From positions 54,529 to 118,528 of the forward strand of contig JANQFG010000034.1 in assembly GCA_028277985.1 (NCBI GenBank): DNA of 64,000 nucleotides, read 5' to 3'. Position 1 is the stretch's first letter. Each line of letters starts with the position of its first letter. The notes below the pieces were generated by a model that saw only the letters and a program-made list of their open reading frames with translations, searched no databases and was not told where the DNA came from. Origin of the DNA: a bacterium (GTDB taxonomy: Bacteria > Desulfobacterota > DSWW01). Of the stretch, positions 45,755-54,018 are shown piece after piece. The translations under genes and the position numbers were made by a program.

Positions 45755-46261
45755 ATGTCTGCATCCAACGGAAAGCGGCTTCACCGAACACACCAGATTG
45801 CTATTCATGCTCCAGCGGACAAGATCTTTCCACTGGCCTGCCCGATCGAGGAGTACAAATGGATCGATGGCTGGCAGTGCGAGATGATCTACTCGGAGGG
45901 CGGCAAGAACGAAAACAACTGCATCTTCTCCGAGGAGATGTCCGCCCCCGTCCTGTTCCCCTCGGCAGGCCTTGGGCCGACGGTCTGGTACACAACCCTC
46001 TGGGATACCACGGGGTACCGGTTCAACGCTCTGCTCATCACGCGCCTGTCCACGGCCAAGTTTGAGGTCGAGTTGCAGGAGCAGGGCGACGGCAAAACCC
46101 TAGTGAAATGGGACTATACCGTCACCGCTCTGAACGAGGAAGGCAACAGGCACGTGGGCGACGCCACGGCTCAGGGGATGTCCGGCATGCTGGCCTTTCT
46201 TGCAGATTCCCTGAAGCACTACTGTGAGACCGGGGAGATCCTGAGAGGGGGAGGCGCCTGA
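45755..46261 (+). CDS. SRPBCC (START/Bet v1-like) family protein
   Basis: The 168-residue protein matches the SRPBCC fold: first strand HRTHQIAIHAPADKIFPLAC, central DTTGYRFNALLITRL and long C-terminal helix (GMSGMLAFLADSLKHYCETG). The fold binds a hydrophobic ligand in a deep pocket. ATG at 45755 has AAGGAGG 9 bases before it, chosen over the upstream ATG. It may deliver or sequester the substrate of the following genes. A GGGGCCG hairpin follows its stop. Confidence 0.8.
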   Translation: MSASNGKRLHRTHQIAIHAPADKIFPLACPIEEYKWIDGWQCEMIYSEGGKNENNCIFSEEMSAPVLFPSAGLGPTVWYTTLWDTTGYRFNALLITRLSTAKFEVELQEQGDGKTLVKWDYTVTALNEEGNRHVGDATAQGMSGMLAFLADSLKHYCETGEILRGGGA

Positions 46262-46265
46262 CCTC

Positions 46266-46282
46266 GGGGCCGCCACGGCCCC
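46266..46282 (+). terminator. GC-rich hairpin after SRPBCC gene
   Basis: GGGGCCG-CCA-CGGCCCC is a perfect 7-bp stem directly after the stop; no T-tract follows, so termination is uncertain. Confidence 0.4.
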
Positions 46283-46359
46283 CCCAAAAGCGCCCTCCCT
46301 CATTCGGAAAGCCACCCATATCCCCCCTTCTCTTTCCGCCGATCCGGGCCGGATCGCCT

Positions 46360-46447
46360 CCCGTCCCAGGCAGCCCGCATATTGCACGAAGCTTCCTATC
46401 CCAGTTCGAGGCAACGTGCATTGTGCGGGCGGGTTGCCTGGGACGGG
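46360..46447. repeat. Long imperfect inverted repeat in the DUF362 leader
   Basis: CCCGTCCCAGGCA begins the left arm (46360-46388) and TGCCTGGGACGGG ends the right arm (46415-46447). They pair over 19 bp with one mismatch, a 4-base bulge, then 10 bp with two mismatches, around a 26-base loop. The rest of the 315-base gap (46262-46576) shows nothing else. Confidence 0.75.
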
Positions 46448-46576
46448 TCCAATCGCCTATGATGATTCGCACCGGAGCTCCTGAAGCGATTCGATTCCGG
46501 ATTCAACTTGGGAGGCGCACCTCGTCCGGCCACGCCATCCCCACCGCAAAACAGACCAGAAAAGGGAGGCCCCTCC

Positions 46577-48985
46577 ATGTCCCACAACAAGGACAAACAA
46601 CTGGATACACCCAATGGGAAGCAAGCCGTGGACGCGACTGGATCACCCGTCGGAGTCGCGAGACTCGACGGGGAGAGATCCTATGCAGGTATCGGGGACC
46701 TCCTAAAAGCTCACATCAACGACGCCGACCGGGCGGCCTGGGCCAAGATCCGGGAGAAGATCGACTACACCTACGAATGCCTCGACTGCGCCCTCGGCGC
46801 CCTGGAGGAGGAGGCCGGGTTCGGCAGAGAAGTGATGCAGCATATCGAGGAGGGGAAAAAGCTCTTCTTCAAGCCGAACGTAGTCACACCTACAAACATA
46901 CACGCACAAACACACGGGCCGGATATGGGCAGCACGGCCTGCACCGAGTGGCCTTTCGTCGCGGCCCTGATGCGATGGTTCCGCGAAAAGATGAACATCA
47001 GCTATCACCAGATGGCCATCGGGGAGGCAGCGACTGCGATCCCGGCAACCGCTCGCTTCTATTCTCGGATGGTCGGCGACGGGCTCACCGTGACGCCCGA
47101 GGCGACCATCGAAGGACGATCCGGTGATTTCTACGGGGGCTGGGGATTCTACTTTGTCAGGAAGTACCTGACCGAATCCCTCCGCCAGGGTCAAGAGGAC
47201 GACCCCATGCAGGGATACGAGGAGAGCGTAGCCGGGGTCTACATCCCTCCTGGAGAGGCCCGGGACAGGCTCATGGTCTATGACCTGAATCGCATTTTCG
47301 ATGATCCGGGCAAGGGCCGCGAAGTCGCCGTCCCGGATGGCGTCAACTACAAGTCGATCACCCTTCACAAGGCCTTGGTCGGCGGCAATCCGAATGATCC
47401 GGACGACCTGAGGGCCTACCCGGGGTGTGTCCTCGTGAACGTCCCGAAGCTCAAGGTCCACAACATGGCCCTCTTCACAAACGTGATCAAGAACCTCGGT
47501 ATCGGGCTCTACCCGATGCAGCATTCGAGTACCGGAGGCACCCGGTGGGATTACAGTACGCCTCATCGAGAAATCCCGGGGGTCAAAGGCACGATCCCCC
47601 ATGAAATCTGGGTGCCTGAAATCGACGAGAACGCAGGAACCCCGAGGAAGGACGATTCGGGCGGCTACATCCTCAAGAAGACCGGCGGGCTCAACGCCAC
47701 GATGATCGACATCATCCGGGCGGTGGAGGAGGCGGGTGTTCTCATGCTCCACGTGGTGGACGGAATCGAATCGATCAACCACGACCACACCGGTTTCACC
47801 GGAAACGCTACCAAAGAGCCTGAGGGCATGGTGTTTGCCGGTCTGGACCCCGTGGCCACCGACCTGTTGTGTGCGCGCTACATGTTCACGAACATCCCGA
47901 TGAAGGAAGCCCTGGACGCAGGTCTCGAGGACGGCGATGGCGGGACATTCGCCCAGAAGGTACCGATCCCCGCCGTAGAGGATTCCCAGATCATCACCCG
48001 GGAGGGTTACGATTCTCCACTGGCCCGCGACGTTTGCTTTGCAAGAGCCGAGGAGAGAGGGCTTGGGCAGAGAGAGTACTACGTGGCAGGACAGGACGCG
48101 GCCACGGGAAATCCGCTGGTTTCGATCCAGGGACATCTGGGCGCCGCAAAGGACGGCTCTTTCATCGATGTGATCACGAAGACGCTCTTCTACGATGACT
48201 TCAAGATGGCCTGGGACATGCAGAAGACGAACCTCGCCTATTTTGCGTCCATCGATGCCCTCACCGGGTCATCTCTGCGGGACCGGTTTCTGGCCGCCTA
48301 CGACGACAACGGGGATGGTGTCATCACCTACGATGAGTACGGCAAGAGAGGCATCTCCGGGATCGTCCTCCACCTCACCGGCAAGATCGTCGCTCGAATC
48401 GGAACGGAAGACTCCGGGCTCCTTCACGGAGTCTTCGACCAGGGGACCACACTGTTCAAGCTCATGGATTCATCCTGGAACCAACAGGGTGAAGATCTGC
48501 TCAAGGAGTTCAACTGCGCCTTCGTCTGTAACGTTGCCTACCAGATGTCGCTGATGGAAATGGAGCTGCCGGATCTCTTCGTTCCCGGGATGACATGGGG
48601 CAAGGGGAAATGGCCGAGCTTCGAGCTGGCCAGGCACGCGCTTCTGGGTCTGTCCCTGTACGGCGAACAGTATCCCGAGAAGGTCCAGTTCCCAAGCATC
48701 TATGGAACGGCCTTTTCCTACGCGGACCAGTCCCAGAACGAAGGACGGTACACCGGGGCCGTACTGGGCGAACCTGTCCAGGAAGGCCTGGACAGCTACC
48801 TCCAGGGTGTTCTCGAGGGCAAGTTGAAGCCCCTCGACTTTACGGTATACGTGCCGGCAGGGTTTGAAAGCCTGTCCGGCGCGATGGTGCCCAACGTGGA
48901 GGTCTCGACAGATCCGAGCCGCGTGTTCACAGCGAGCTTCAACGGCGGCAAAGAGATCTGGTCCTCGGACAGGCCTCTCGAGTAG
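46577..48985 (+). CDS. DUF362-family protein with EF-hand
   Basis: The 802-residue protein has the DUF362 core with a substrate-like FFKPNVVTPTNIHAQTHGPD segment, GCVLVNVPKLKVHNMALFTN and NLGIGLYPMQHSS. An EF-hand loop (DDNGDGVITYDEYG, about residues 575-588) follows the core, unusual for the family, and the C-terminal 200 residues match nothing I know. No ferredoxin motif is present, unlike many DUF362 proteins. ATG at 46577 has AGGGAGG upstream. The BKACE gene follows by 23 bases, so both are in one operon. Confidence 0.78.
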   Translation: MSHNKDKQLDTPNGKQAVDATGSPVGVARLDGERSYAGIGDLLKAHINDADRAAWAKIREKIDYTYECLDCALGALEEEAGFGREVMQHIEEGKKLFFKPNVVTPTNIHAQTHGPDMGSTACTEWPFVAALMRWFREKMNISYHQMAIGEAATAIPATARFYSRMVGDGLTVTPEATIEGRSGDFYGGWGFYFVRKYLTESLRQGQEDDPMQGYEESVAGVYIPPGEARDRLMVYDLNRIFDDPGKGREVAVPDGVNYKSITLHKALVGGNPNDPDDLRAYPGCVLVNVPKLKVHNMALFTNVIKNLGIGLYPMQHSSTGGTRWDYSTPHREIPGVKGTIPHEIWVPEIDENAGTPRKDDSGGYILKKTGGLNATMIDIIRAVEEAGVLMLHVVDGIESINHDHTGFTGNATKEPEGMVFAGLDPVATDLLCARYMFTNIPMKEALDAGLEDGDGGTFAQKVPIPAVEDSQIITREGYDSPLARDVCFARAEERGLGQREYYVAGQDAATGNPLVSIQGHLGAAKDGSFIDVITKTLFYDDFKMAWDMQKTNLAYFASIDALTGSSLRDRFLAAYDDNGDGVITYDEYGKRGISGIVLHLTGKIVARIGTEDSGLLHGVFDQGTTLFKLMDSSWNQQGEDLLKEFNCAFVCNVAYQMSLMEMELPDLFVPGMTWGKGKWPSFELARHALLGLSLYGEQYPEKVQFPSIYGTAFSYADQSQNEGRYTGAVLGEPVQEGLDSYLQGVLEGKLKPLDFTVYVPAGFESLSGAMVPNVEVSTDPSRVFTASFNGGKEIWSSDRPLE

Positions 48986-49008
48986 AGTCCATGCAAAGGA
49001 GGTGAGTC

Positions 49009-49983
49009 ATGAGCGTAGGCGAGTACATGTGGGACTACAGAGACCAGTACAAATGGATGGAAAAGGTCAGGATGGGCCTGTCGGGGTTGCCGCCCCTGAT
49101 CGTCACATGCGCGATCACCGGGGGTGTGCAGGGCAAGGAAATGAACGAGAACCTGCCCGAGACCCCGGAAGAGCAGGCGGAGCAGACCTACGACGCCTAC
49201 AAGGCGGGGTGCAGCATCGTCCACGTTCATGCGCGAAACCCGGAATGCTGGTGGCTCACGTCGGCCAATCCGGACCACTATCGGAACATCAACGGTCTCA
49301 TCCGCGAGAAGTGCCCGGACATCATCATCAACAACACCACGGGCGGCGGGCCGGAGCTCTCGACCGAAGAGCGCATGGCAAGCATCTTCGCCAATCCCGA
49401 GCTCTGTTCCCTGAATCTCGGTCCTTTCATGTTGAAGATGCCGATGAAAGAGAGAAAGGAGCCCCTGCCGAATCCACGGGATGCCCTGCTCTTCGACAGA
49501 GGCATCCCGTGCAGCTATGCGGACATCTCGTTGTACGCCAAGACCATGAAGGAACACGGGATCAAGCCGGAGATGGAGCTCTATCACCCCGGCATGTACT
49601 GGGTGGTCCAGGATCTGATTGGCCAGGGCCTGATCGAACCGCCTTACGACATCCAGTTCGTCATGGGCTTCCAGACGAGCTCCTTCCCCACGCCCGCGAA
49701 CCTCCTCGGGTTGATCAACGAACTGCCGCCCCAGTCGATCTACTTTGTCATCGGCGTCGGTGCCTCGCAGATTCCCATGAACGTGATGGGCATCATGCTC
49801 GGCGGGCACGTCCGCGTCGGCATGGAGGACAACCTGTACTACGGCAAGGGGAGGAAGCTCACAAGCAACGCTGAAGCGGTGGAGAGAATCGTCCGGATCG
49901 CAAAGGAGATGGGAAGAGAGATCGCCACTCCCCAGCAGGCCCGGGAGATGATCGGGATTTCCCAAACGCCGTCCAAGTACTGA
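49009..49983 (+). CDS. BKACE-family beta-keto acid cleavage enzyme
   Basis: The 324-residue TIM-barrel protein has the zinc motif HVH (72-74) in IVHVHARNPE, NNTTGGG (108-114) and GGHVRVGMEDN, the signatures of 3-keto-5-aminohexanoate cleavage (Kce) relatives. The family condenses a beta-keto acid with acetyl-CoA to give an acyl-CoA and acetoacetate or a related product. Substrate differs among members and cannot be told here. ATG at 49009 has GGAGGTG upstream. It sits between DUF362 and two DUF3237 genes. Confidence 0.88.
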   Translation: MSVGEYMWDYRDQYKWMEKVRMGLSGLPPLIVTCAITGGVQGKEMNENLPETPEEQAEQTYDAYKAGCSIVHVHARNPECWWLTSANPDHYRNINGLIREKCPDIIINNTTGGGPELSTEERMASIFANPELCSLNLGPFMLKMPMKERKEPLPNPRDALLFDRGIPCSYADISLYAKTMKEHGIKPEMELYHPGMYWVVQDLIGQGLIEPPYDIQFVMGFQTSSFPTPANLLGLINELPPQSIYFVIGVGASQIPMNVMGIMLGGHVRVGMEDNLYYGKGRKLTSNAEAVERIVRIAKEMGREIATPQQAREMIGISQTPSKY

Positions 49984-50026
49984 CAAGGCGAAAGGTGAAA
50001 GGGCAAAGGTGAAAGGCCTCCCGCCT
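49984..50026. repeat. GGTGAAAGGGCAAA short repeat
   Basis: Two copies of a GGTGAAAGG-containing unit follow the BKACE stop; the 122-base gap to the next gene shows no terminator. Confidence 0.6.
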
Positions 50027-50105
50027 CACCGCAGGAATGCAATGAATACCGCACTCCGGTGGGTCGGGGGCCAGGGGCGAGGAAGATGCAGATGGGGGGT
50101 GTGCT

Positions 50106-50579
50106 GTGCCGCTGTACGAACCGGAACTCGAGTTCATCGCCGATCTGGAGGCATACGTGACCACGGACTCTCCGATCGGGCCCGCGGCCTGGGGCACGAG
50201 GCTGATTTGCCCGGTTGTCCGGGGCACCGTGGAAGGGCCGAAGATCAAGGGTGTCGCGAGGCCCTTCGGCGCTGACTGGTCACTCCTCCGGGCCGACGGC
50301 TGCATCGAGCTGGATGTCCGTCTGGTCCTCGAGACGGATGACGGCGCCCTGATCCACGTGGAGTATCGAGGCGTCATCGATCTGACCCTGGAACAGCTCG
50401 ATCGGCTCCGAAGCGGACGGGCCGTTGGAGGAATGAAGATCCACACCGCACCCAGGTTCGAAACGGCTCACCCGGACTACGCCTGGCTGAACCGCATCCA
50501 GGCGATAGGATGCGGAAGCAACGAGATCGTGGGCGAGGAAATCAAGGTCGTGTACTCCTGGTATGCATTGCGGTCTTGA
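50106..50579 (+). CDS. DUF3237 protein, tandem copy 1
   Basis: The 157-residue protein has the DUF3237 (UPF0311) pattern: GTVEGPKIKGVARPFGADW, an acidic beta-strand LDVRLVLETDDGALIHVEYR and ETAHPDYAWLNRIQAIGCG. Function of this family is unknown; a barrel-like ligand-binding role has been suggested. GTG at 50106 is the start. It and its neighbour differ mainly in charged surface residues. Confidence 0.85.
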   Translation: MPLYEPELEFIADLEAYVTTDSPIGPAAWGTRLICPVVRGTVEGPKIKGVARPFGADWSLLRADGCIELDVRLVLETDDGALIHVEYRGVIDLTLEQLDRLRSGRAVGGMKIHTAPRFETAHPDYAWLNRIQAIGCGSNEIVGEEIKVVYSWYALRS

Positions 50580-50646
50580 GTGCGGATTGGGATGAAATTC
50601 CAGGCTTGAGGCCTCAACGAGCACCTGATGAAAGGAGAAGTGATTC

Positions 50647-51120
50647 ATGCCGCTCTACAAACCGGAACTGGAGTTCATTGCCGACCTGGTGGGATACGTG
50701 ACCATGCCCTGGCCGGTCGGGCCCGCGGCCTGGGGCACAAGGCTCATCTTCCCGGTTGTCAGGGGTACGGTTGAAGGTCCGAAGATCAAGGGTGTGGCCA
50801 GGCCCTTTGGTGCCGACTGGGCCATCATCCGCGCGGACAACTGCCTGGAGCTGGATGTTCGGCTCGTCGTCGAGACCGATGACGAAGCCCTGATTCATGT
50901 CGAATATCGCGGCATCATCGATCTGAGCAAGGAACAGGTCGACCAGCTCCTGAGCGGACAGCCCGTCGAAGGGGTGAAGATCCATACGGCGCCAAGGTTT
51001 GAAACGGCCCACCCGGACTACGTCTGGCTGAACCGCATCCAGGCGCTCGGCTGTGGAAGCCTTGAGTTGGTGGGCGAGGAGCTCAAGGTCATGTACTCCT
51101 GGTACGCCTTGAGATCGTAG
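50647..51120 (+). CDS. DUF3237 protein, tandem copy 2
   Basis: The 157-residue protein has the same length and nearly the same sequence order as copy 1: GTVEGPKIKGVARPFGADW, LDVRLVVETDDEALIHVEYR and ETAHPDYVWLNRIQALGCG, ending YSWYALRS in both. Copies must be a recent tandem duplication, 67 bases apart. Its ATG follows GAAAGGAG by 9 bases. Two copies could form a heteromer or give gene dosage. Confidence 0.85.
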   Translation: MPLYKPELEFIADLVGYVTMPWPVGPAAWGTRLIFPVVRGTVEGPKIKGVARPFGADWAIIRADNCLELDVRLVVETDDEALIHVEYRGIIDLSKEQVDQLLSGQPVEGVKIHTAPRFETAHPDYVWLNRIQALGCGSLELVGEELKVMYSWYALRS

Positions 51121-51174
51121 ACGCAAAGACCTGCTTGGCGGGTTGATACGCAATGACCGGAGCCGGGCGGCTTC

Positions 51175-52065
51175 TCAGGCGACGCGGGATTTGAAGAACT
51201 CCCCGATCCGTGCGATCGCGTCCCGCCCTTCTTTCAGCATTTGAAAGAACACGTGCCAGACGTGGATCATGTCTTCCCAGACCTCGAGGGTGGACTCCAC
51301 ACCTGCCTTTCGGGCTCGCTGGTCGAGCCCGATGGAATCGTCGAGCAGGACCTCTTCGCTGCCCACCTGAATCAGCAGGGGTGGCAGTCCCTTCAGGTCG
51401 GCAAACAGTGGGGAGGCCAGGGGCGTCCTTGGATCCAGGTCCCCGAGATACAGGGAGGCCAGCCAACGGATGTCCTCGTTGAGGATCACCGGATCCGATC
51501 CGGCCTTTGTGCTGTACGACTCGGATGAACAGGTCAGATCGACCCATGGGGATATGCAGATACCCCCTGCAGGCATCGGGTCCCCTGCATCGCGCAGGGC
51601 CGTCAGGGTCGCTACAGTCAGGCCTCCCCCTGCCGAGTCCCCACCGATCAAGATCTTCTCAGGGGCCGTGCCCTGCTCGAGGAGCCAGCGATATCCCGCC
51701 ATTGCATCGTCGACCGCAGCCGGAAAGGGGTGCTCCGGTGCGAGTCGGTAGTCGAGAGATAGGACACGGGTCGCAGCCGCCTGTGAGATGGCAACAGCCA
51801 GATGCCGGCCCGTGGCCGCTGAACCGAGGGCGTACCCCCCGCCGTGCAGGTACATGAAGACGGAATCGCCCCCCGCCACAGGGCCCCTCACCCATTCAGC
51901 AGGGACACCGGCCGCTTCCACCGACTCGACCGAGACCCCCTCGGGTAATGGGAAAGCACCGATCCATCCTTCCATCTGGGCCCGCAGCTGTTCGACCGAC
52001 TGTCCCTTCATTTCCGGAAAGGCTTCGAGGAGTTTCCGCACAGTCTTGATTTCTTCGCTCGCCAT
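51175..52065 (-). CDS. Hormone-sensitive-lipase-type alpha/beta hydrolase
   Basis: The 296-residue esterase has the HSL oxyanion motif YLHGGGYALGS, nucleophile elbow GGDSAGGGL, acid-residue region GSEEVLLDD and catalytic His in DMIHVWHVF. The family hydrolyses short or medium acyl esters. The N-terminal cap is short. ATG at 52065 has GAGGAAGAG upstream. It is convergent with the DUF3237 genes and divergent from the next hydrolase. Confidence 0.9.
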   Translation of the reverse strand: MASEEIKTVRKLLEAFPEMKGQSVEQLRAQMEGWIGAFPLPEGVSVESVEAAGVPAEWVRGPVAGGDSVFMYLHGGGYALGSAATGRHLAVAISQAAATRVLSLDYRLAPEHPFPAAVDDAMAGYRWLLEQGTAPEKILIGGDSAGGGLTVATLTALRDAGDPMPAGGICISPWVDLTCSSESYSTKAGSDPVILNEDIRWLASLYLGDLDPRTPLASPLFADLKGLPPLLIQVGSEEVLLDDSIGLDQRARKAGVESTLEVWEDMIHVWHVFFQMLKEGRDAIARIGEFFKSRVA

Positions 52066-52235
52066 TCTCTTCCTCTGCAGTTGATGATCGATCCAAAGGT
52101 GCATAGCACATACTCGTCCGTCTCCTCAACCGGGGAGCCGCCCGGACAGGACCGCACCGTCGAGGTTGAAGGGGCCGACCGGGGGAATGTATACTGCCTT
52201 CCGGTCTCATCGATATCGAATGGAAAGGGGTCTTC

Positions 52236-53084
52236 ATGGGACATGAAACGCCGAGATCTTTCGCACGGTCGACAGGCTTTGTCACATCCGGCGAAGAACA
52301 GATCTATTACGAAGTCGCCGGAGAAGGGGAACCCGTGGTCTTCTGTCACGGCGCCGGGGGCAACCATGCCAACTGGTATCATCAGGTCCCGGCTTTTGTG
52401 CCCGAGTACCGCGTGATCACCTGGGACCATCGCGGTTTCGGGCGTTCGACAGACCACGCCGCAAGCTCAGGCCCGCTGGTTGCGGTGTCGGACCTGGCAG
52501 CCCTGCTGGACCACCTGGAAGTCGACCGTGCCCATTTGGTCGGGCAGTCGATGGGAGGGTGGACGATTCTAGGGTTCGCCCTGAAACATCCGGACCGCGT
52601 TCGATCCCTCGTATTTGCAAATACGATCGCCGGAATCCAGCTTCCCGACACATCCGACGAGACCCAACAGGCACGGGAGCGTGTCGCCGCCGCCCTGCTC
52701 GACCCGAACCTTCCGGTCGGTTTCGACCACCCTTGCTTCGCCCCCGGTTTCGCGGAACAAGAGCCCGCCCGCGCTTTCCTCTACATGCAGTTTTCGTCTC
52801 TCGCCCCACCCACTCCCATGTCAGCCCTCCTTGGGTTGATCGAGGTATCGTACACGGCCGAAGATCTCGAGCAACTGGCCTGCCCCGTTCTGTTCGTCAT
52901 CGGCGCGCTGGATCCTCTCTTCACCCCGCGAGACATCAGGAGGGCAGCGAGCTTCGTGCCGGGTGCCAGGGTCGTCGAGATCCCGGGAAGCGGCCATTCG
53001 CCCTACTTCGAGGACCCGGAGCGATGGAACCAGGCCGTCCAGGACTTCCTCCAGGCCGTATCCAGCGCCGGAAATGCGTCGTAA
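52236..53084 (+). CDS. Alpha/beta hydrolase (3-oxoadipate enol-lactonase-like)
   Basis: The 282-residue protein has the HGAGGNHANWYHQ oxyanion region, DHRGFGRSTD, the nucleophile elbow GQSMGGW and C-terminal His in GSGHSPYFED; an Asp in IGALDPLFTPRD completes the triad. The fold and length fit the 3-oxoadipate enol-lactonase/hydroxyalkanoic esterase group. ATG at 52236 has GGAAAGGGG 5-13 bases upstream. It is followed by the TetR gene, 123 bases on. Confidence 0.85.
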   Translation: MGHETPRSFARSTGFVTSGEEQIYYEVAGEGEPVVFCHGAGGNHANWYHQVPAFVPEYRVITWDHRGFGRSTDHAASSGPLVAVSDLAALLDHLEVDRAHLVGQSMGGWTILGFALKHPDRVRSLVFANTIAGIQLPDTSDETQQARERVAAALLDPNLPVGFDHPCFAPGFAEQEPARAFLYMQFSSLAPPTPMSALLGLIEVSYTAEDLEQLACPVLFVIGALDPLFTPRDIRRAASFVPGARVVEIPGSGHSPYFEDPERWNQAVQDFLQAVSSAGNAS

Positions 53085-53159
53085 CGGACCTTCCCGGCAG
53101 GGATCCATTTTCCTGAAATCCAGAAAAAAAGCTTGATTCTTTCTTGAAGATCGAGTAGT

Positions 53160-53185
53160 TTGATTAGAGCTATCGCTCTAATCAA
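53160..53185 (+). promoter_or_regulatory. TetR operator O1, 26-bp palindrome
   Basis: TTGATTAGAGC-TATC-GCTCTAATCAA is a perfect palindrome with 11-bp arms, 23 bases before the TetR ATG. A candidate promoter (TTGATT at 53133, TAGTTT at 53156) overlaps it. Confidence 0.8.
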
Positions 53186-53207
53186 GAGCCTTGAACACAG
53201 AGAGACC

Positions 53208-53831
53208 ATGCCTCCCCAGAATACCCGTACCAAGATCGTTGAAGCGGCCCGGCGCATGTTCAACAAGCACGGCACCCATGCGGTTTCCACGAACCGGATC
53301 GCCCGACACCTCGGGATCAGCCCGGGGAACCTGTACTACTATTTCAGGAACAAGGAACAGATCATCCGGGAGATCTTCGAGAGAATGAATCGGGACATGA
53401 TCGGCTTCTGGTCGCTGGATGGCGACCCGTCCCTGGAAGACATGCTGGAAAGATCGAACCAGGCGCTCTTCATCATGTGGAAGTACCGGTTCTTCACCCG
53501 GGAGCTCATCTCCCTGCTGCACGCTGATCCTGAGTTGGCCGAGGAGTACCGGAGCGTCCGGGGGAAAAGATGGAAGGAGAGCGAGGCGTTCATAAAAGGC
53601 ATGGCCGCCTCCGGGGTCCTCAAGGAACCGGAAGACCCTGCCACCCTCGATTCGCTCCTGAAGATCATCTGGTTCATCCAGGAGAACTGGACCTCCTACC
53701 TGGACATACGGGGTGAGGCCATCAGCAGGAAGAATGTCCGGGAGAGCGGCAGACTGGTGCTTCTGGTTCTGAGACCCTATCTGAGCCAGGAGGCGTCCGC
53801 AGCGCTCTCCAGCATCGTAGGCGACGGATAG
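53208..53831 (+). CDS. TetR-family regulator of the DUF1302/DUF1329 genes
   Basis: The 207-residue protein has a TetR helix-turn-helix (IVEAARRMFNKHGTHAVSTN, LGISPGNLYYYFRNKEQI) and a C-terminal domain of the FabR/TetR_C_33-like helical type with many aromatics. Start at 53208 was chosen over 53160, which would put the operator inside the gene. Palindromes of the same consensus lie in its leader and in front of the downstream outer-membrane genes. Confidence 0.9.
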   Translation: MPPQNTRTKIVEAARRMFNKHGTHAVSTNRIARHLGISPGNLYYYFRNKEQIIREIFERMNRDMIGFWSLDGDPSLEDMLERSNQALFIMWKYRFFTRELISLLHADPELAEEYRSVRGKRWKESEAFIKGMAASGVLKEPEDPATLDSLLKIIWFIQENWTSYLDIRGEAISRKNVRESGRLVLLVLRPYLSQEASAALSSIVGDG

Positions 53832-53861
53832 AATCTGGTGTGGAAACAAGACTTTTTTTTC

Positions 53862-53891
53862 TTGACATTGGAGCTATAGCTCTACTATCTT
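53862..53891 (+). promoter_or_regulatory. Promoter with operator O2 in the spacer
   Basis: TTGACA (53862-53867), 18 bases and TATCTT (53886-53891); the perfect palindrome GAGCTATAGCTC (53871-53882) fills the spacer and shares the GAGC-TAT-GCTC core of O1. Repressor binding would block RNA polymerase. Confidence 0.75.
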
Positions 53892-53984
53892 CAAAAGGTA
53901 TGCACTTGGGAAAGCTTTGGCGCAACTATCCATTTTTTATCCATAATTAGGATCATCCAGGCGCCAAAAAAATTTTTCCCTCTG

Positions 53985-54004
53985 ATTAGAGCGATCACTC
54001 TAAT
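53985..54004 (+). promoter_or_regulatory. Operator O3 before DUF1302 gene
   Basis: ATTAGAGCGATCACTCTAAT has 7-bp inverted arms identical to those of O1 and lies 15 bases before the ATG. TTTGGCGC (53916-53923) and GCGCCAAA (53961-53968) form a further leader hairpin between O2 and O3. Confidence 0.75.
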
Positions 54005-54018
54005 ACAGGAGGGCTCGG

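Noticed and set aside
46703..48136. 477-codon antisense frame under the DUF362 gene
   Set aside because: Shadow of a well-supported gene on the other strand.
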